Source of the DNA: Bacteroides faecalis
GTDB lineage: Bacteria > Bacteroidota > Bacteroidia > Bacteroidales > Bacteroidaceae
NCBI RefSeq assembly: GCF_003865075.1
Contig: NZ_BHWB01000001.1
Location: 654,225-718,224, forward strand
Direction of reading: 5' to 3'
DNA: 64,000 nucleotides
The notes beneath the pieces were generated by a model, which made no database searches, was not told the DNA's origin, and saw only the letters and a program-made list of their open reading frames with translations. Shown piece after piece: positions 63,943-64,000 of this stretch. Every line of letters begins with the position of its first letter. Position 1 is the stretch's first letter. Both the position numbers and the translations under genes were made by a program.

Positions 63943-64000
63943 TTATACTACCTTTAGAATATGTACTTTACCACCATATCTGATAAAATCACCTTCTTTA
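63943..64000 (-). CDS. C-terminal end of a gene running off the window
   Basis: The minus strand reads KEGDFIRYGGKVHILKVV followed by a stop at 63943. Only 18 codons are visible, so the protein cannot be identified. It would lie upstream of the DUF3944-type gene in the same direction. Confidence 0.4.
   Translation of the reverse strand, partial: KEGDFIRYGGKVHILKVV

Overview
The window reads as chromosome of a Bacteroides (B. fragilis / B. thetaiotaomicron group). Evidence: AT-rich DNA, promoters with the Bacteroides -7 box TAnnTTTG instead of a sigma-70 -10, and typical Bacteroides families (HU-like proteins, glaB, IS982/IS1187-like insertion sequences, NBU-type mobilizable DNA). The species is an inference.

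Layout. (1) 1-8.2 kb is a decay zone: a helical-repeat-like protein running off the left edge, two kinds of HU-like genes each broken by a one-base frameshift, remnants of further HU-like copies, fragments of a type I restriction methylase (hsdM) and of dinD, an intact MNT-HEPN protein, a secreted glycosidase and a DUF3795 gene with an internal stop. (2) 8.2-36.7 kb is core chromosome: inositol-phosphatase-like protein, ComF, a RyR-domain/ion-channel pair, two tandem tRNA-Asn, PfkB kinase, CtpA-type protease, histidine kinase, ahcY, YfhO, a DUF4890-like protein, an IS5-type element with an amber codon, upp, pckA, glaB, a split chromate transporter, a MutS-like ATPase, typA, rpsO, an XRE-cupin regulator with an AMP-ligase, a GDP-mannose pyrophosphorylase and tRNA-Leu(CAA). 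(3) 36.7-51.24 kb is an NBU1-like mobilizable island in the 3' end of tRNA-Leu, with integrase, excisionase-like HTH, primase/helicase, MobV relaxase and oriT region. Its left part carries one IS nested inside another, then cargo: a RES-like protein, a large hairpin element and five small genes including a NERD nuclease. A near copy of the tRNA end (13 bp, one mismatch) lies at 51226-51238. (4) 51.3-64 kb is accessory DNA: an orphan protein; an HTH - DGQHR protein - small protein - P-loop ATPase operon preceded by three direct repeats at exact 21-bp spacing; a long non-coding stretch with nested dyads; an AAA+ ATPase / subtilisin-like protease pair resembling predicted immune modules; and a convergent minus-strand group of small unknown genes ending in a frameshifted DUF3944/UPF0174 gene.

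The best candidates for unusual biology are the AAA+/subtilase pair (57.9-61.3 kb), the RyR-domain channel operon (9.9-12.6 kb), the DGQHR/ATPase operon with its repeats (52.9-57.0 kb) and the attC-like hairpin ahead of the island cargo (39.97-40.16 kb). All family assignments come from reading translations and recalling families; no database search was run.
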